Shown here: piece by piece, positions 42,248 through 52,600 of the stretch | How the letters are laid out: each line of letters starts with the position of its first letter | How positions within the stretch are numbered: the first letter of the stretch is position 1 | Translations under genes and position numbers: made by a program | From: CAWCKS01 sp963763485 | Lineage (GTDB): Bacteria > Pseudomonadota > Alphaproteobacteria > Rhizobiales > Xanthobacteraceae | Direction of reading: 5' to 3' | Assembly (NCBI GenBank): GCA_963763485.1 | Contig: CAVXOW010000005.1 | Location: 1,491,571 to 1,555,570, forward strand | Length of the DNA: 64,000 bases | The notes under the pieces: generated by a model | What the model was told of the DNA's origin: nothing | What the model saw: the letters and a program-made list of their open reading frames with translations, nothing else | Databases searched by the model: none

Positions 42248-43039
42248 TCACGCAGCGGTTGCGGTCGCGTAGTAGGCGGTAGTCACCTCTTCGACGTCGC
42301 CGACCTGCACGATTTGACCCTGATCGAGCCACACGGCCTTGTTGCACCACTGCTGGCAGATTTGGAGATCGTGTGAGGCCAACACCATGACTGCAGCCTT
42401 GTCGATGAACTTGGCGATCCGCTGCCGCGCGTGGGTCATGAAGCCCGCGTCGCCTGCGACGATCCACTCGTCCATCAGCAGCACCTCCGGCTCGAAGCAG
42501 GTCGCGACCGCAAAAGTGAGGCGCAGCATCATGCCTGCAGAATAGGTTCGCACCGGCATTTCGAGATAATCGTTGAGTCCGGTAAACTCGGCAATGCCGG
42601 GCAACTTCTCTTCGATCTCGCCTGGCGTCATGCCGAGAATGAGCCCGCGCAAACGGATGTTGTCGTAGCCGGTGAGCTCGTGGTCGATGCCGAGCGAGAT
42701 GTCGAACATCGGCGAGATACGGCCGCGCACGGTGACCTTGCCGGCCGTCGGCTCGTAGATGCCAGCCATCACTCGCAACAGCGTGGTCTTGCCGGCGCCG
42801 TTCGGGCCGATCAGCGCAAGACGATCGCCGACGTTCAGTGATAGCGAGATATTGCGCAGCGCCTCGACGATGATGCGATGACTGGCATCCGTGCCAATCC
42901 GGCCGCCGGAGCCGCGAAACAGCAGGCTTTTCTTCAGCGAGCGCGAGCCGCCGTGATAGAGCGGGAAGGAGATACTGACATCATCAAGTGCGATGGTCGC
43001 AGAGGATGCGGTGTTGCTGGCAACGGCAGACATGAGCAA
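42248..43039 (-). CDS. Polysaccharide ABC exporter ATPase (Wzt/KpsT/TagH-like, short form)
   Basis: 263 residues. Walker A LIGPNGAGKTTLL, the atypical signature YSAGMMLRLTFAVA used by polysaccharide exporters, Walker B VLLMDEWIVAGD, and the switch SHDLQICQQWCN. The C-terminal carbohydrate-binding domain found in long Wzt proteins is missing, so chain-length recognition would have to come from another factor. It pairs with the permease that begins 1 base after its start on the same strand. Together they export undecaprenyl-linked polysaccharide across the inner membrane. Confidence 0.9.
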   Translation of the reverse strand: MLMSAVASNTASSATIALDDVSISFPLYHGGSRSLKKSLLFRGSGGRIGTDASHRIIVEALRNISLSLNVGDRLALIGPNGAGKTTLLRVMAGIYEPTAGKVTVRGRISPMFDISLGIDHELTGYDNIRLRGLILGMTPGEIEEKLPGIAEFTGLNDYLEMPVRTYSAGMMLRLTFAVATCFEPEVLLMDEWIVAGDAGFMTHARQRIAKFIDKAAVMVLASHDLQICQQWCNKAVWLDQGQIVQVGDVEEVTTAYYATATAA

Positions 43040-43900
43040 TCAGATCCAGTAGGAGATCCGCACCCTGAAGCGCGCAAAGAAGGCGAGCGCAACAATCAGA
43101 TTGAGCGCGGTGACGCCGAGTACGACCATGTAGTTGAGGGTTGTCGGTACGGCGCCGAGCAGTGGGGCGCGCACGACCTCGATCAGGTGCTGAAACGGGT
43201 TCAACAGGGCGATATATTCGTGCCCCTTGAGCACCTCGGGCTTGAACATGATCGGAGTGATGAAGAACACGATTTGAATGAAGCTGGCGATGATCGGGGG
43301 AATGTCACGGAAGCGGGCCGCGATCATGCCGGTGTAAAGCGTCGTGAGTGCGCCGTTCAAACAGAGCAGGGCGAAGCCCGGAATTGCCAGCAGCCCTGCC
43401 CAACCCGGCGTCGTCCAGAAGAAGATCAGGACGCCGAAATAGATCACGAAGTTATGGGCCAAGATGATCACCTTGCTCCAGATGAACCGATAGACGTAGA
43501 GGGAGTAAGGCAATCGAATCTGCTTGATGTAGGATTCCGAACCCGTGAACAGGGTACCGGCCTCGGTGATGATGGTCGAGATGAAAGCCCAGACCAGCAA
43601 GCCGACGCAGAGGAACGGAATGAACTCTGCAACCGGGATGGCGAAGATCTTCGAATAGACGAAGCCGAGCATCATCACCATGATCGCCATGCTTGCCGTC
43701 AGCCAGAACGGCCCGAGCAACGATCGCCGGTAGCGCTGCAGAATGTCATTCCAGCCGAGCCGGATCCACAATCGCCACATCGCAAGACCGCCGGTGATGT
43801 CCTCGAACGCCAGCCGGACGCCATGCGGGTCGTGACCGCGCAGCACGAGCTCGACGGCCTTCGGCGCAGTGAGCGTCTGGAGGGGGGTGGACATCGTCAT
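43040..43900 (-). CDS. Polysaccharide ABC exporter permease (Wzm/KpsM-like, ABC-2)
   Basis: 286 residues with six predicted helices, including SLLGPFWLTASMAIMVMMLGFVYSKIF and LVWAFISTIITEAGTLFTGSE. The ABC-2 landmark is YKQIRLPYSLYVYRFIWSKVIILAHN near the middle. The ATPase start follows directly, so translation is coupled. It forms the channel for the O-antigen or capsule-like polymer made by the surrounding enzymes. Confidence 0.9.
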   Translation of the reverse strand: MTMSTPLQTLTAPKAVELVLRGHDPHGVRLAFEDITGGLAMWRLWIRLGWNDILQRYRRSLLGPFWLTASMAIMVMMLGFVYSKIFAIPVAEFIPFLCVGLLVWAFISTIITEAGTLFTGSESYIKQIRLPYSLYVYRFIWSKVIILAHNFVIYFGVLIFFWTTPGWAGLLAIPGFALLCLNGALTTLYTGMIAARFRDIPPIIASFIQIVFFITPIMFKPEVLKGHEYIALLNPFQHLIEVVRAPLLGAVPTTLNYMVVLGVTALNLIVALAFFARFRVRISYWI

Positions 43901-43955
43901 GGCTGGTTCGCAGAGTTGCCTTTTGCCGCAGATTTCGCCGCTGATCTAGCGCGTT

Positions 43956-45155
43956 TTAGGACGCAATACATCTGCTTTGGGCGAGCTTTTGGTAGAGATT
44001 TTCGACCCGCCGGACATAAACGTCCTGATCGTATTCGCTTGCCGCCCGCGTCTGCGCCGCTTGACCGAGGCGCGCGGCAAGTGCTCGATCGTCGAGCAGC
44101 GTCTGCAATGCGCCGGCAAGGGCGACAGCGTCGTTCGGCGGCACGGTCAGGCCCTCGAGATTGTGGCGCGCCACCTTCGGCACCGTGGTCGGAAGTTCCG
44201 TATTGACGACCGGGCGCCCGGCCGCCATCGCCTCGACCTGAGCCAGGCCGAACGCCTCGGCGATTGTGTTCGATGGCATGACGAAGACGTCGGCCGCGTG
44301 AACGACGGCTCTTGCCTGGGCGCGCGGCAGCCGGCCGGCGAAGGTGACACGATCAGCGATCCCGAGGTCACGCGCAAGGCCGGCCAGCTGATCGCGCAAG
44401 GGACCATCGCCGACGATGATCAGATGAACGTTGCCGACGCGCGCCATCGCCCGCAGCAGCACGTCATATCCCTTATAGGGCACGAGACGTCCGAGTGCCG
44501 CGATCAGCCTTGGATGTCTTTCACGCAGCTCTGCGACCGCCGCGTGCTCGCTGTCGTCAAGCGAGCGCCAGTACGCGGTATCGATGCCGTATGGAATTGC
44601 CACGCACTTCGCCGCCAGCCGCCGCAGGAAGGGTGAGTTCTCTGCCATGATCGCGTCGGAGACAATGATCGCATCGGCCCGCGCCAGCGTGCGCTCGAAT
44701 ATCGGCGTTAGCAGACGTTTCAAAAGCGACCGGCCGACGATCTCTGCGTGCCAGTAGACGATCAGCGCGGTACGTTTCGGCAGCCCGAACGCTGCGATCG
44801 CTAGATCGGTCAGCGGGAACGGCACATGATGCACAAGAATGTCGGTCTTTCTCGCCCGGGCGATGACCCAGAGTGGAAAGCTCGGCGCAACTGGTAGCGA
44901 GAAAATATCGCCCAGCGAGGAGACCGCCGTGACCGGCGTTGCCCCGTCGGTCAGACGGCGAAACCAGCCGCGCCTGCGCGCGGTCAAAACCTCATTGTCG
45001 ATGCCGGGACCTGATCTGGCGGTCAGCACGGAAATCACGGCCGGAACGCCGCCGTCGGCCTCGGGCTTGTAAATCTTGTAGGTATGCAGCACGCGGGTTT
45101 TTTTCGTACCCACTGCCGCGGTTGTCGCGCGCGCCGCTGTGCCGGCAGCGGACAT
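43956..45155 (-). CDS. GT4-family glycosyltransferase
   Basis: 399 residues of a GT-B fold enzyme. The C-terminal domain has LGRLVPYKGYDVLLRAMARVGNVHLIIVGDGPL and the E-x7-E element SNTIAEAFGLAQVEAMAAGRPVVNTELP. The N-terminal domain with VDNEVLTARRRGWFRRLTDGATPVTAVSSLG would bind the acceptor. It is in the same strand series as wzm/wzt and the epimerases, so it adds one sugar of the repeat unit. Donor probably GDP- or UDP-sugar. Confidence 0.88.
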   Translation of the reverse strand: MSAAGTAARATTAAVGTKKTRVLHTYKIYKPEADGGVPAVISVLTARSGPGIDNEVLTARRRGWFRRLTDGATPVTAVSSLGDIFSLPVAPSFPLWVIARARKTDILVHHVPFPLTDLAIAAFGLPKRTALIVYWHAEIVGRSLLKRLLTPIFERTLARADAIIVSDAIMAENSPFLRRLAAKCVAIPYGIDTAYWRSLDDSEHAAVAELRERHPRLIAALGRLVPYKGYDVLLRAMARVGNVHLIIVGDGPLRDQLAGLARDLGIADRVTFAGRLPRAQARAVVHAADVFVMPSNTIAEAFGLAQVEAMAAGRPVVNTELPTTVPKVARHNLEGLTVPPNDAVALAGALQTLLDDRALAARLGQAAQTRAASEYDQDVYVRRVENLYQKLAQSRCIAS

Positions 45156-45156
45156 C

Positions 45157-46149
45157 TCAGCGCCCCGACCGGATCGCTTCGATCCGGTGCTCGACCATCG
45201 ATTTTACGAGTTCATTGAAGCTCATCGTCGGCCGCCAGCCGAAGCGACCGCGTAGCTTTGAGGCGTCTGCACAGATCACCGGAGCATCGACGCGGCGAGC
45301 CCGGGAGTCGTCCTGAACAACGTGGTCTTTCCAGTCAAGCCTGACCACATTGAAGGCGACCTCGCAGAATTCCTCGATCGAGTGGCACTCGCCGGTGCCG
45401 ACAACGTAGTCATCAGCCGTATCGCTCTGAAGCATGGCATGGATCGCCGCGGCATAGTCGCCGGCGAAGCCGAAGTCGCGCTTGACTCCGAGATTGCCCA
45501 GCTTGACTCTACCACCACTCAGTAGAGGTTCGCCGAACTCGTCCTTCTCTTTCGTCGTGGTCAGGCCGAGATGCAACGCTGCCGCGGCGTGCGCGATCTT
45601 TTGCGACACGAAGGATAGTGGCCGCCGTGGACTCTCGTGGTTGAACAGAATGCCGGATGAGAGGTGTAGTTTGTATTCCTCGCGATAAGCGCCGACAATG
45701 CGATGTGCGTAGTACTTGGCGATACCGTAGGGCGTGCGTGGATCGCAACGGGTGGTTTCGTTTTGCTCCGCTCCCGCGTTGTCGCCGTAGATCTCGCCTG
45801 AGGATGCCTGAAAGAACCGGCTCTTCGGGGAGTGGCGCCGGATCAGCTCGCAAATCTGCTGCGGCACAAAGGCGTTGAGCTGCGCTGCCTCGATCGGGTT
45901 GCTCCACGACAGAAGCGTGCGCGAGATGGCCGCGAGATTATAGATTTCGTCGGCGGAGTTCGTCGTGATCAAGCGCTCGAGGAATGCGGGGTCGGTGAGA
46001 TCGCCGACGTGCCAAGTGATGCCGGAACGACTGTCGGCGGCCTGTTGCCGGGACTGGGCGTGAACCTCGTATCCGCGCGCCAGCAGCAGATCGATCAGGT
46101 ACGAACCGTCCTGCCCAGTGCCACCGGTCACCAGCGCGCGCTTGGCCAA
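45157..46149 (-). CDS. GDP-mannose 4,6-dehydratase-like NAD-dependent sugar dehydratase/epimerase
   Basis: 330 residues of an extended SDR closely related to Gmd. It has VTGGTGQDGSYLIDLLLARGYEVHA, the QASSGEIYGD region, PRTPYGIAKYYAHRIVGAYREEY (the YxxxK motif) and FNHESPRR. Compared with gmd (46203) the active site STSE is SSGE: Glu is kept and Thr is Ser. It may be a second dehydratase, a GDP-4-keto-6-deoxymannose reductase (Rmd) or a specialised epimerase. Gmd lies 53 bases upstream on the same strand. Confidence 0.82.
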   Translation of the reverse strand: MAKRALVTGGTGQDGSYLIDLLLARGYEVHAQSRQQAADSRSGITWHVGDLTDPAFLERLITTNSADEIYNLAAISRTLLSWSNPIEAAQLNAFVPQQICELIRRHSPKSRFFQASSGEIYGDNAGAEQNETTRCDPRTPYGIAKYYAHRIVGAYREEYKLHLSSGILFNHESPRRPLSFVSQKIAHAAAALHLGLTTTKEKDEFGEPLLSGGRVKLGNLGVKRDFGFAGDYAAAIHAMLQSDTADDYVVGTGECHSIEEFCEVAFNVVRLDWKDHVVQDDSRARRVDAPVICADASKLRGRFGWRPTMSFNELVKSMVEHRIEAIRSGR

Positions 46150-46202
46150 GGCAATTCCCTCGCGTGGTGATGCATCCGCGACTGCGTTTCGTGGTGAAGC
46201 AT

Positions 46203-47294
46203 CTATTCGTTGTGGTTGTAGTGCCTGAAGCCGTGCTGCTTGACGAGCTCGTCACGGCGCGCCGATGTGAGATCCTCACGCATCATCTCGGCGACCAGCG
46301 ACTTGAACGATGTCTTCGGCGTCCAGCCGAGCCTCTGCTTCGCTTTCGAGGCATCGCCGAGCAGCGTTTCGACTTCGGCCGGACGGAAGTAGCGCGGATC
46401 GACCTCGACCAGGCATTTCCCGGTGCCGATGTCGTAACCCTTCTCGTCCACGCCGTCGCCCTGCCAGCGCATGTCGATGCCGATCTCCTTGGCCGCAAGC
46501 TCGACAAACTCGCGCACCGTGTGCTGCTCGCCGGTCGCAATCACGAAATCTTCCGGCTTGTCCTGTTGCAACATCAACCATTGCATCTCGACATAGTCGC
46601 GTGCGTGGCCCCAGTCGCGCGCCGCGTTGAGATTGCCGAGGTAAAGCTTGTCCTGCAGCCCGAGCTTGATGCGCGCCAGCGCGCGGGTGATCTTGCGGGT
46701 GACGAAGGTCTCGCCACGGACCGGCAACTCGTGGTTGAACAGAATACCATTGCAGGCATAGATACCGTAGGCCTCGCGGTAATTCACCGTGATCCAGTAG
46801 GCGTAAAGCTTTGCGATCGAGTAGGGCGAACGCGGATAGAACGGTGTGCTCTCCGTCTGCGGCACCTCGCGCACCAGACCGTACAGCTCTGACGTCGAGG
46901 CCTGATAGAAGCGTGACTTCTTCTGCAGTCCGAGGATGCGGATCGTCTCGAGCAGCCGCAGCGTGCCGAGTGCGTCGGCGTTTGCGGTGTATTCGGGTTC
47001 CTCGAACGACACTGCGACATGACTCTGTGCGGCGTTGTTGTAGATCTCGTCCGGCTGCACCTGCTGGACGATGCGCATCAGACTCGAGGAGTCCGTCATG
47101 TCGCCATGATGCAACGTGAGGTCGGACCCCTTCACATGCGGGTCGTGGTAGAGGTGATCGATCCGGTCGGTGTTGAACAGCGAGGATCGCCGCTTGACGC
47201 CGTGGACCTCATATCCTTTGGCCAGCAGGAACTCGGCAAGGTAAGAGCCGTCCTGTCCCGTAATACCGGTGATGAGCGCAACTTTCTTGGCCAT
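46203..47294 (-). CDS. gmd: GDP-mannose 4,6-dehydratase
   Basis: 363 residues from ATG 47294. The cofactor loop is TGITGQDGSYLAEFL, the substrate and catalytic segments are RFYQASTSELYGLVREVPQTESTPFYPRSPYSIAKLYAYW (Thr/Glu and YxxxK), NGILFNHELPVRGETFVTRKI and the GWTPKTSF end. The enzyme makes GDP-4-keto-6-deoxy-D-mannose, precursor of GDP-fucose, GDP-rhamnose and others. Divergent from a GT4 gene across about 200 bases. Confidence 0.95.
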   Translation of the reverse strand: MAKKVALITGITGQDGSYLAEFLLAKGYEVHGVKRRSSLFNTDRIDHLYHDPHVKGSDLTLHHGDMTDSSSLMRIVQQVQPDEIYNNAAQSHVAVSFEEPEYTANADALGTLRLLETIRILGLQKKSRFYQASTSELYGLVREVPQTESTPFYPRSPYSIAKLYAYWITVNYREAYGIYACNGILFNHELPVRGETFVTRKITRALARIKLGLQDKLYLGNLNAARDWGHARDYVEMQWLMLQQDKPEDFVIATGEQHTVREFVELAAKEIGIDMRWQGDGVDEKGYDIGTGKCLVEVDPRYFRPAEVETLLGDASKAKQRLGWTPKTSFKSLVAEMMREDLTSARRDELVKQHGFRHYNHNE

Positions 47295-47491
47295 TATCGC
47301 AAGAATTCCTGAACGTGCGAAAAAACCGCTTTTCTTGGGCGCCTTATACAGTCCCGATACAGGGCCAACAATGGGTGCGTGGTCGCCTTCGAGGCCGAAT
47401 TTGTCCGGCAATGGGTGCTTGCCTGTCCTTCCTTGGTGCAAATCAGAACGATAAGGTGATGCCGCCTTGGAGGCTTCAAAACGGCCTCGCC

Positions 47492-48631
47492 ATGACAGCC
47501 CGCCCTGACAGTACCCGTCCAGCCATGATCAAACTTGCCGTGCGCGCCGCCGGGCGACTGGTGCGCGACAGCCAGCGCTGGCTGGACCTTCGCATCATGG
47601 CCACCAAGCAGCGTCGCGTGTTCAGGGGCGACCACGTCGCGGTGGCCGGTTTCTTTGGAACCAATACCGGCCTGAGCCGGGCCGCGCAGCTGATCGCGCT
47701 GTCGCTGGAAAAGGCAGGCTCCCGGGTGATCCGCGTCGATCTTGCGCCGCTGTTCAGCCGCGACCCCATCGTCAACGCGGGCTTTGTGTCGCCGATCGAG
47801 TGCATGAAGCGCAACTGCTCCGATCTTGTCTACGTGGCCAATCCGCATTGCGACATTCTCAGCGCCTTCCGGGCGAACTGGCTCGTTGAGCGATGCGTCG
47901 TGGGTCACTGGATTTGGGAGCTCGAGCGCGTGCCGAGGGCCTGGCTTGAGCAAGCCCATCTCTATGACGAGATCTGGGCGCCGACCGATCTGGTCAGAGC
48001 GGCGATCGGTCCGGCCGCGGTACGGACGTTTTCGTACGCTCCGGAAAACGATCCGTTCACAAGACCGACGGGCGAACAGCGGACGTCGCTGCGCTCGGCC
48101 CTTGCGGTTGACGCGGCGACCTTTGTGGTCGGTTACTCGTTCTCGGTGTTGTCGAATTACTATCGCAAGAATCCCGAGGATGCGGTGAAGGCGTTTCGCC
48201 AGGCCTTTCCCGTCGAAAACGATGTTGCCCTGGTCATCCGCTGCCCCGACATCGATATGTGCCCCCACGAATGCACGATGCTGGAGCGGCAGATCGGGTC
48301 CGATGATCGCATCATGATATTGCGCAAGGACGGCATCGCGCAGTTCTATGCGGCGATCGATCTCTATCTGTCGACCTCGCGGGCCGAAGGCTACGGCCTG
48401 AATCTCGTTGAAGCCGCGCAATGCGGGCTTCCGGTGGTCACGACCGGCTGGCGCGTCCCGCCCGATATCGCTGACCTGCCGCAGGTCGAGCCCGTCCCCT
48501 TCGCGCTGATCGACGTGGTCGATCCTCAGGGGCACTATTCCGACGTTGCCGGAGCACAATGGGCTTCGCCGGATCTTGGCGACGTGGCCAAGCGGCTTCG
48601 CGCCCATCGCAGCGAGTTTTCAGCTCGATAG
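47492..48631 (+). CDS. GT4-family glycosyltransferase
   Basis: 379 residues if started at the ATG at 47492; the ATGs at 47459 and 47525 are possible. The family feature RAEGYGLNLVEAAQCGLPVVTTGW carries the E-x7-E element and YLSTSRAEGYG. An upstream GTNTGLSRAAQLIALSLEKAG and VGHWIWELERVPRAWLEQA resemble glycosyltransferases of the WecH/RfaB group. It transfers a sugar to the growing lipid-linked chain. It is the only plus-strand enzyme within this otherwise minus-strand cluster and faces the methyltransferase gene. Confidence 0.84.
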   Translation: MTARPDSTRPAMIKLAVRAAGRLVRDSQRWLDLRIMATKQRRVFRGDHVAVAGFFGTNTGLSRAAQLIALSLEKAGSRVIRVDLAPLFSRDPIVNAGFVSPIECMKRNCSDLVYVANPHCDILSAFRANWLVERCVVGHWIWELERVPRAWLEQAHLYDEIWAPTDLVRAAIGPAAVRTFSYAPENDPFTRPTGEQRTSLRSALAVDAATFVVGYSFSVLSNYYRKNPEDAVKAFRQAFPVENDVALVIRCPDIDMCPHECTMLERQIGSDDRIMILRKDGIAQFYAAIDLYLSTSRAEGYGLNLVEAAQCGLPVVTTGWRVPPDIADLPQVEPVPFALIDVVDPQGHYSDVAGAQWASPDLGDVAKRLRAHRSEFSAR

Positions 48632-48645
48632 CGCAGCGGCCAAAC

Positions 48646-49626
48646 CTATCGATTTCTCGGCGGCAACAGCGTCGATCGCAGGCGCGAGGCGGCTCTCCGC
48701 CAAAGCGGGCGCGGCGCGGGCTTCGCCATCGCTGCCGGCTGCGCGGCCAGGAACTGCGCATCCGCTTCGTGCGGCCTGACCGCCTCCCACACCGACGCCC
48801 AGCCGAGCCCCGGAATGACATGCTTGATTGCGGTCCATCCGGTTCGCGCCAGCGCCTCGCGAAAATAGGAATCGTTGAAGCCGAGCTCGAGCCATTTGTT
48901 GGCGCGGATCGCCCACAGCGACTTGCCATCCATGCGCAGGCCCCATGGAATTGGAAAATCGCCGACAATCGGCTCAGCGCCGAAATAGATCCTGCCGCCG
49001 GGCTTCACCGCGGTCTGCAGCGCGCGCAACAGCCGCATATGATCGGAACAGTGATGGAAGCTCTCGAAGAAGATGGCGGCATCGAACGGCTCGGTGACGG
49101 TCTCGGCCCACATGAAGTCGGCGTTGATGACGGTGATGTCGAGCTCATGGCGCTTCGCGCGCAGCTCCAGCAGGTCGCAGAAGTCACTTTCGATGTCGAG
49201 CGCGGTCATGCGCAATCCGCTGAGCGCCATCGCAATCGTGGTGTTGCCCCAGCCGGCACCGAATTCAAGGACGCGAGCGCCAGGCGCGAGATTCAATGCG
49301 TAAAGCAGTGAGCCCAGGCCCATGGTGAAGAAGCCGACGGTCTTGCAGCTTCCGGTGTAATAGGGAAACGGCTGACGGTCGGCCTTGGCGACGTCGAACT
49401 TGGTCTTCTCGTTCTTGGTTTCGTAACTGATGCCGGTGAGGCGTTGGTACATCGCCATCTGGACATCGCGATATTCCGCGCTGAACGGGTCTGGGGGAAC
49501 ATGCTGCGAGAAATCCATGCGAAAGGTCGAGAACACCTGGCGCAGCGCCGCGTCCGAAACTCTGCCGGCCGCGTCACACTCGGCGAGCTTTTCGTCCAGT
49601 TGATCGAGCGTGGTGAGGGTCTGCAT
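48646..49626 (-). CDS. Class I SAM-dependent methyltransferase
   Basis: 326 residues from ATG 49626. SAM-binding motif I is VLEFGAGWGNTTIAMALSG (about 128-147), motif II is MTALDIESDFCDLL, and DAAIFFESFHHCSDHMRLLRALQTAVKPGGRIYFGAEP follows. The N-terminal 100 residues contain DAALRQVFSTFRMDF, of unknown role. It acts on the polysaccharide or its lipid carrier, by context. The three-module glycosyltransferase gene is upstream on the same strand and only 7 bases away. Confidence 0.88.
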   Translation of the reverse strand: MQTLTTLDQLDEKLAECDAAGRVSDAALRQVFSTFRMDFSQHVPPDPFSAEYRDVQMAMYQRLTGISYETKNEKTKFDVAKADRQPFPYYTGSCKTVGFFTMGLGSLLYALNLAPGARVLEFGAGWGNTTIAMALSGLRMTALDIESDFCDLLELRAKRHELDITVINADFMWAETVTEPFDAAIFFESFHHCSDHMRLLRALQTAVKPGGRIYFGAEPIVGDFPIPWGLRMDGKSLWAIRANKWLELGFNDSYFREALARTGWTAIKHVIPGLGWASVWEAVRPHEADAQFLAAQPAAMAKPAPRPLWRRAASRLRSTLLPPRNR

Positions 49627-49633
49627 CGCAGTA

Positions 49634-52600
49634 TCAATTTCCGTGACGGTGTCTATGGTCAAGCCCTTGCAGCATGCCGAACAAACGGCGCGACACCTCA
49701 TGCCAGCTGCGTTCTGCCAGCCACTGTTCGGCGCGGCCCTGCAGGTGGCTTCGCAATCGTTCGTCTCGCAGCAAGCTGTCAATGCCGCTCGCGATCGCCT
49801 GCACATCATTCCGCGCAAACCGATGGATCGCCTCCGCGGCTTCGTCGAATATCGAGACCGGCGTTACCGCGACCGGCACGCCGCTCGCCATGGCGCTGCG
49901 CAGAGCGGCGCTCGAGGATTCCATGCTTTCTTCGTAAGGCAGCACGATCAGGTCGCACCGCCGTAGCCGGCGCAGGCTCTCCTCGTGCGGATGAAACGTG
50001 GTGTCCCATTCGACGGCATCTGCAACGCCGAGTTGCCTGGCCAGCTCTTGGCAGCGGGATACCTCGCGCAGGGACGCGTCCGAGTACTCTGCATTTATCA
50101 GGCGCAGCCGTAGTTTGGGCCAGGCCTGACGCAGGCGTGCGGCAGCCTCGATCAATCGGTCGATTCCCTTGCCGGGCAGGAAGAAGCCGTAACAACCGAC
50201 GACGGGCGCCTGCTGCGGCGTGAGCGACCGCACCGGCGTGGCACCGGCATAGTCGGGGGCGCCCTGCGGAAACAGGGTAACGTTGGAAACGAGTCCCAGC
50301 CCTTTGAAGAAATTCACGTCGGCCACGCGATGGACGAGAATGCGCGCGACGTTGCGCAGCGCATCGATTATCGACGCGCGCTCGGCCGGATCCAGGTCGG
50401 ACAGCCTTTGCGCGGCATGAAGGGTCACGACGATGGCCCGGTTGCGCACGCGATGATCAGTCAGGAGGCCGACGAGGCGTTGCCAGCTTATGAGGCCCGG
50501 CTGGTGCTGAATAACGAGGACGCCGGGGTCGGAGACCGAGATGGCCCTCGCAAGTTCACCGGCATCCGTGTCACGGCCGTCCCAGCACGGCCTGACACGG
50601 GGGCGGGCGCCCGGCGCAGACGCCGGCGTTCGGTCGTCACACAGAATCGTCAGCTCGCCGCTGCCGGCAGAATAATCATCGATGATCGACTCGAGCAGGA
50701 AGTTCGAGTACTCGGCGATGCCGCATTCGACGTCCCAGGTCGATACCCACGAGATGCGGAGCGCACGTGGACGGTCGAGCATCATGTCGATTGCAGCACC
50801 TCTGACGCGGTCAACCCACTGCCGTGGGTCGAGCCGTTGGCAGACGATCGTTTTCGCGCGCTTGGAACGAATGCGCGTGCCGCCCGAGCCCTTGCCATTT
50901 AGATCGTCAAAGACCTCGCGCAACGCCGCGGTCAGATCGTCAAGATCAGGTTCAACCCACAACGAGCCTGGACTCTGCAGGTGTGTTGTCGACGACGCGA
51001 AACTGAAATCGATCAGCCGCGCCTCGTCCGCGGTACAAAAATCAACATGACCGCCAAATCCAGTAACAACGAGCGGCAAGCCGGCGGCCATCGCCTCGGC
51101 GGCCGGAATGTTGAAACCCTCGCCGCGCGTCGGCAACACCATGGCGTCGGCCCTGGCAAAAAGCTGCTGCATCGCGTCGTCGTCGATGTCCTCGTTGATC
51201 ATTGTGATTTCTGCGACAGCGGGATCGGAAGCCTTCAGCCGCGCGATCTGATCGGGGACATCGTTGTGAATGTTGGGAAAGCCCTTGATCACGAGCCGCA
51301 CCGGATCGGTGTTGCGGAATGCCCTTGCGAATGCGGTCAGCAGCACATCGACTCCCTTGCGCGGGAAGCAGGACGAGACGTGCAAGAATGTGTGAGGGCG
51401 TTGAGGCATCGCGTCGGCCGATCGAAGTTGCGCGAAGCCGCGGAGGTCTGGCGCGAAACCGACGGTTCGCACCGGTATCGAGACGCCGGAATTGACCAGC
51501 GCCTTGGCGGTGCTGGCCGATGGCGCAAGCACGCCGTCGAAGTCGCGATTGAGAACGGTGACCGTCTGGCTCGGCAGCAGGCTCTCCTCCCAAAACACCA
51601 TCGCCAGTGTGCAATCGCCGCGATCTTGCGGGGCGCGCACCGGATAATGCTGGCTGATGACGATTTCCGGTCCCGCCGGCGGCGAGGATCGGGCGAGGAG
51701 AGCGTCGACTGGATCGGGTGTGGTCGTCTCCGTGGGCTCAGCGCCATCGGCCGAGATCAGTCGCACGTGACCGGGGCAATAGCGCTCGACGGCGAGAGCG
51801 AGGGTGCGGTTGACGCTCGCGAGGCTGTAGGAACCAACCGTGTGGCCCTCAACGGCGAGATACAGGCCGTCGGCCAGCGCAGCACGATGTTGGCGGCTCG
51901 GCGGCGGCGCGGCGCCGGCCTTCAGGAGCGCGTCAACAAGGTGTGGCAAAGCATTGCTGATCCGAAAGCGGTCGAGCACGCGGTATTGTTCGGCGACCTG
52001 AGCGGCGCTCCGTTCCGGGCTGCTTGCAATGTCCGATATCGCGGCCGCAACCGTCGACGGGGAACGATCCGCGAGCAACCTCGCCGCACCACCGAGTGTG
52101 TAGGGTACGGCGCCCGCCGGCCACGCGATCACCGGCACACCGTGGGCCATCGCCTCGACCAGTGGCACGCCAAAGCCCTCATGCAGGCTCAGCGATACAT
52201 ATGCGTCGGCTTGGGCGTACCACCGTCGCAACTCGTCGTCGGACACGGCGCCGGTCAGCACAACGCTGTCGCCGAGACTGTGCGTCGAGATCCGCCGCTT
52301 GATTTCCTGAAGGTAGGCATCATCAGACGAATTGATGCGGCCGACCAGAACGAGCCGCGCCTCGCGCGACCATTGTTTGCGAAACTCGACAAATGCGTCG
52401 ACCAGATCAGCCTGGCCTTTCGAGCCGATGATCCGTCCGACGAACAGCACGGTGAACGGCGTTTCCGTCGCGCGCTCGGGCCGCGATCCTGCCTGCTTGA
52501 GCAGCTCGTCGACGTCGAACAGGAATGGGCAGGCGACCGCTGCCTTGTAACCTCGCTCGCGCAGCTCGATGGCGTTGTATTCGCTGTCTGCCAGCGCCGT

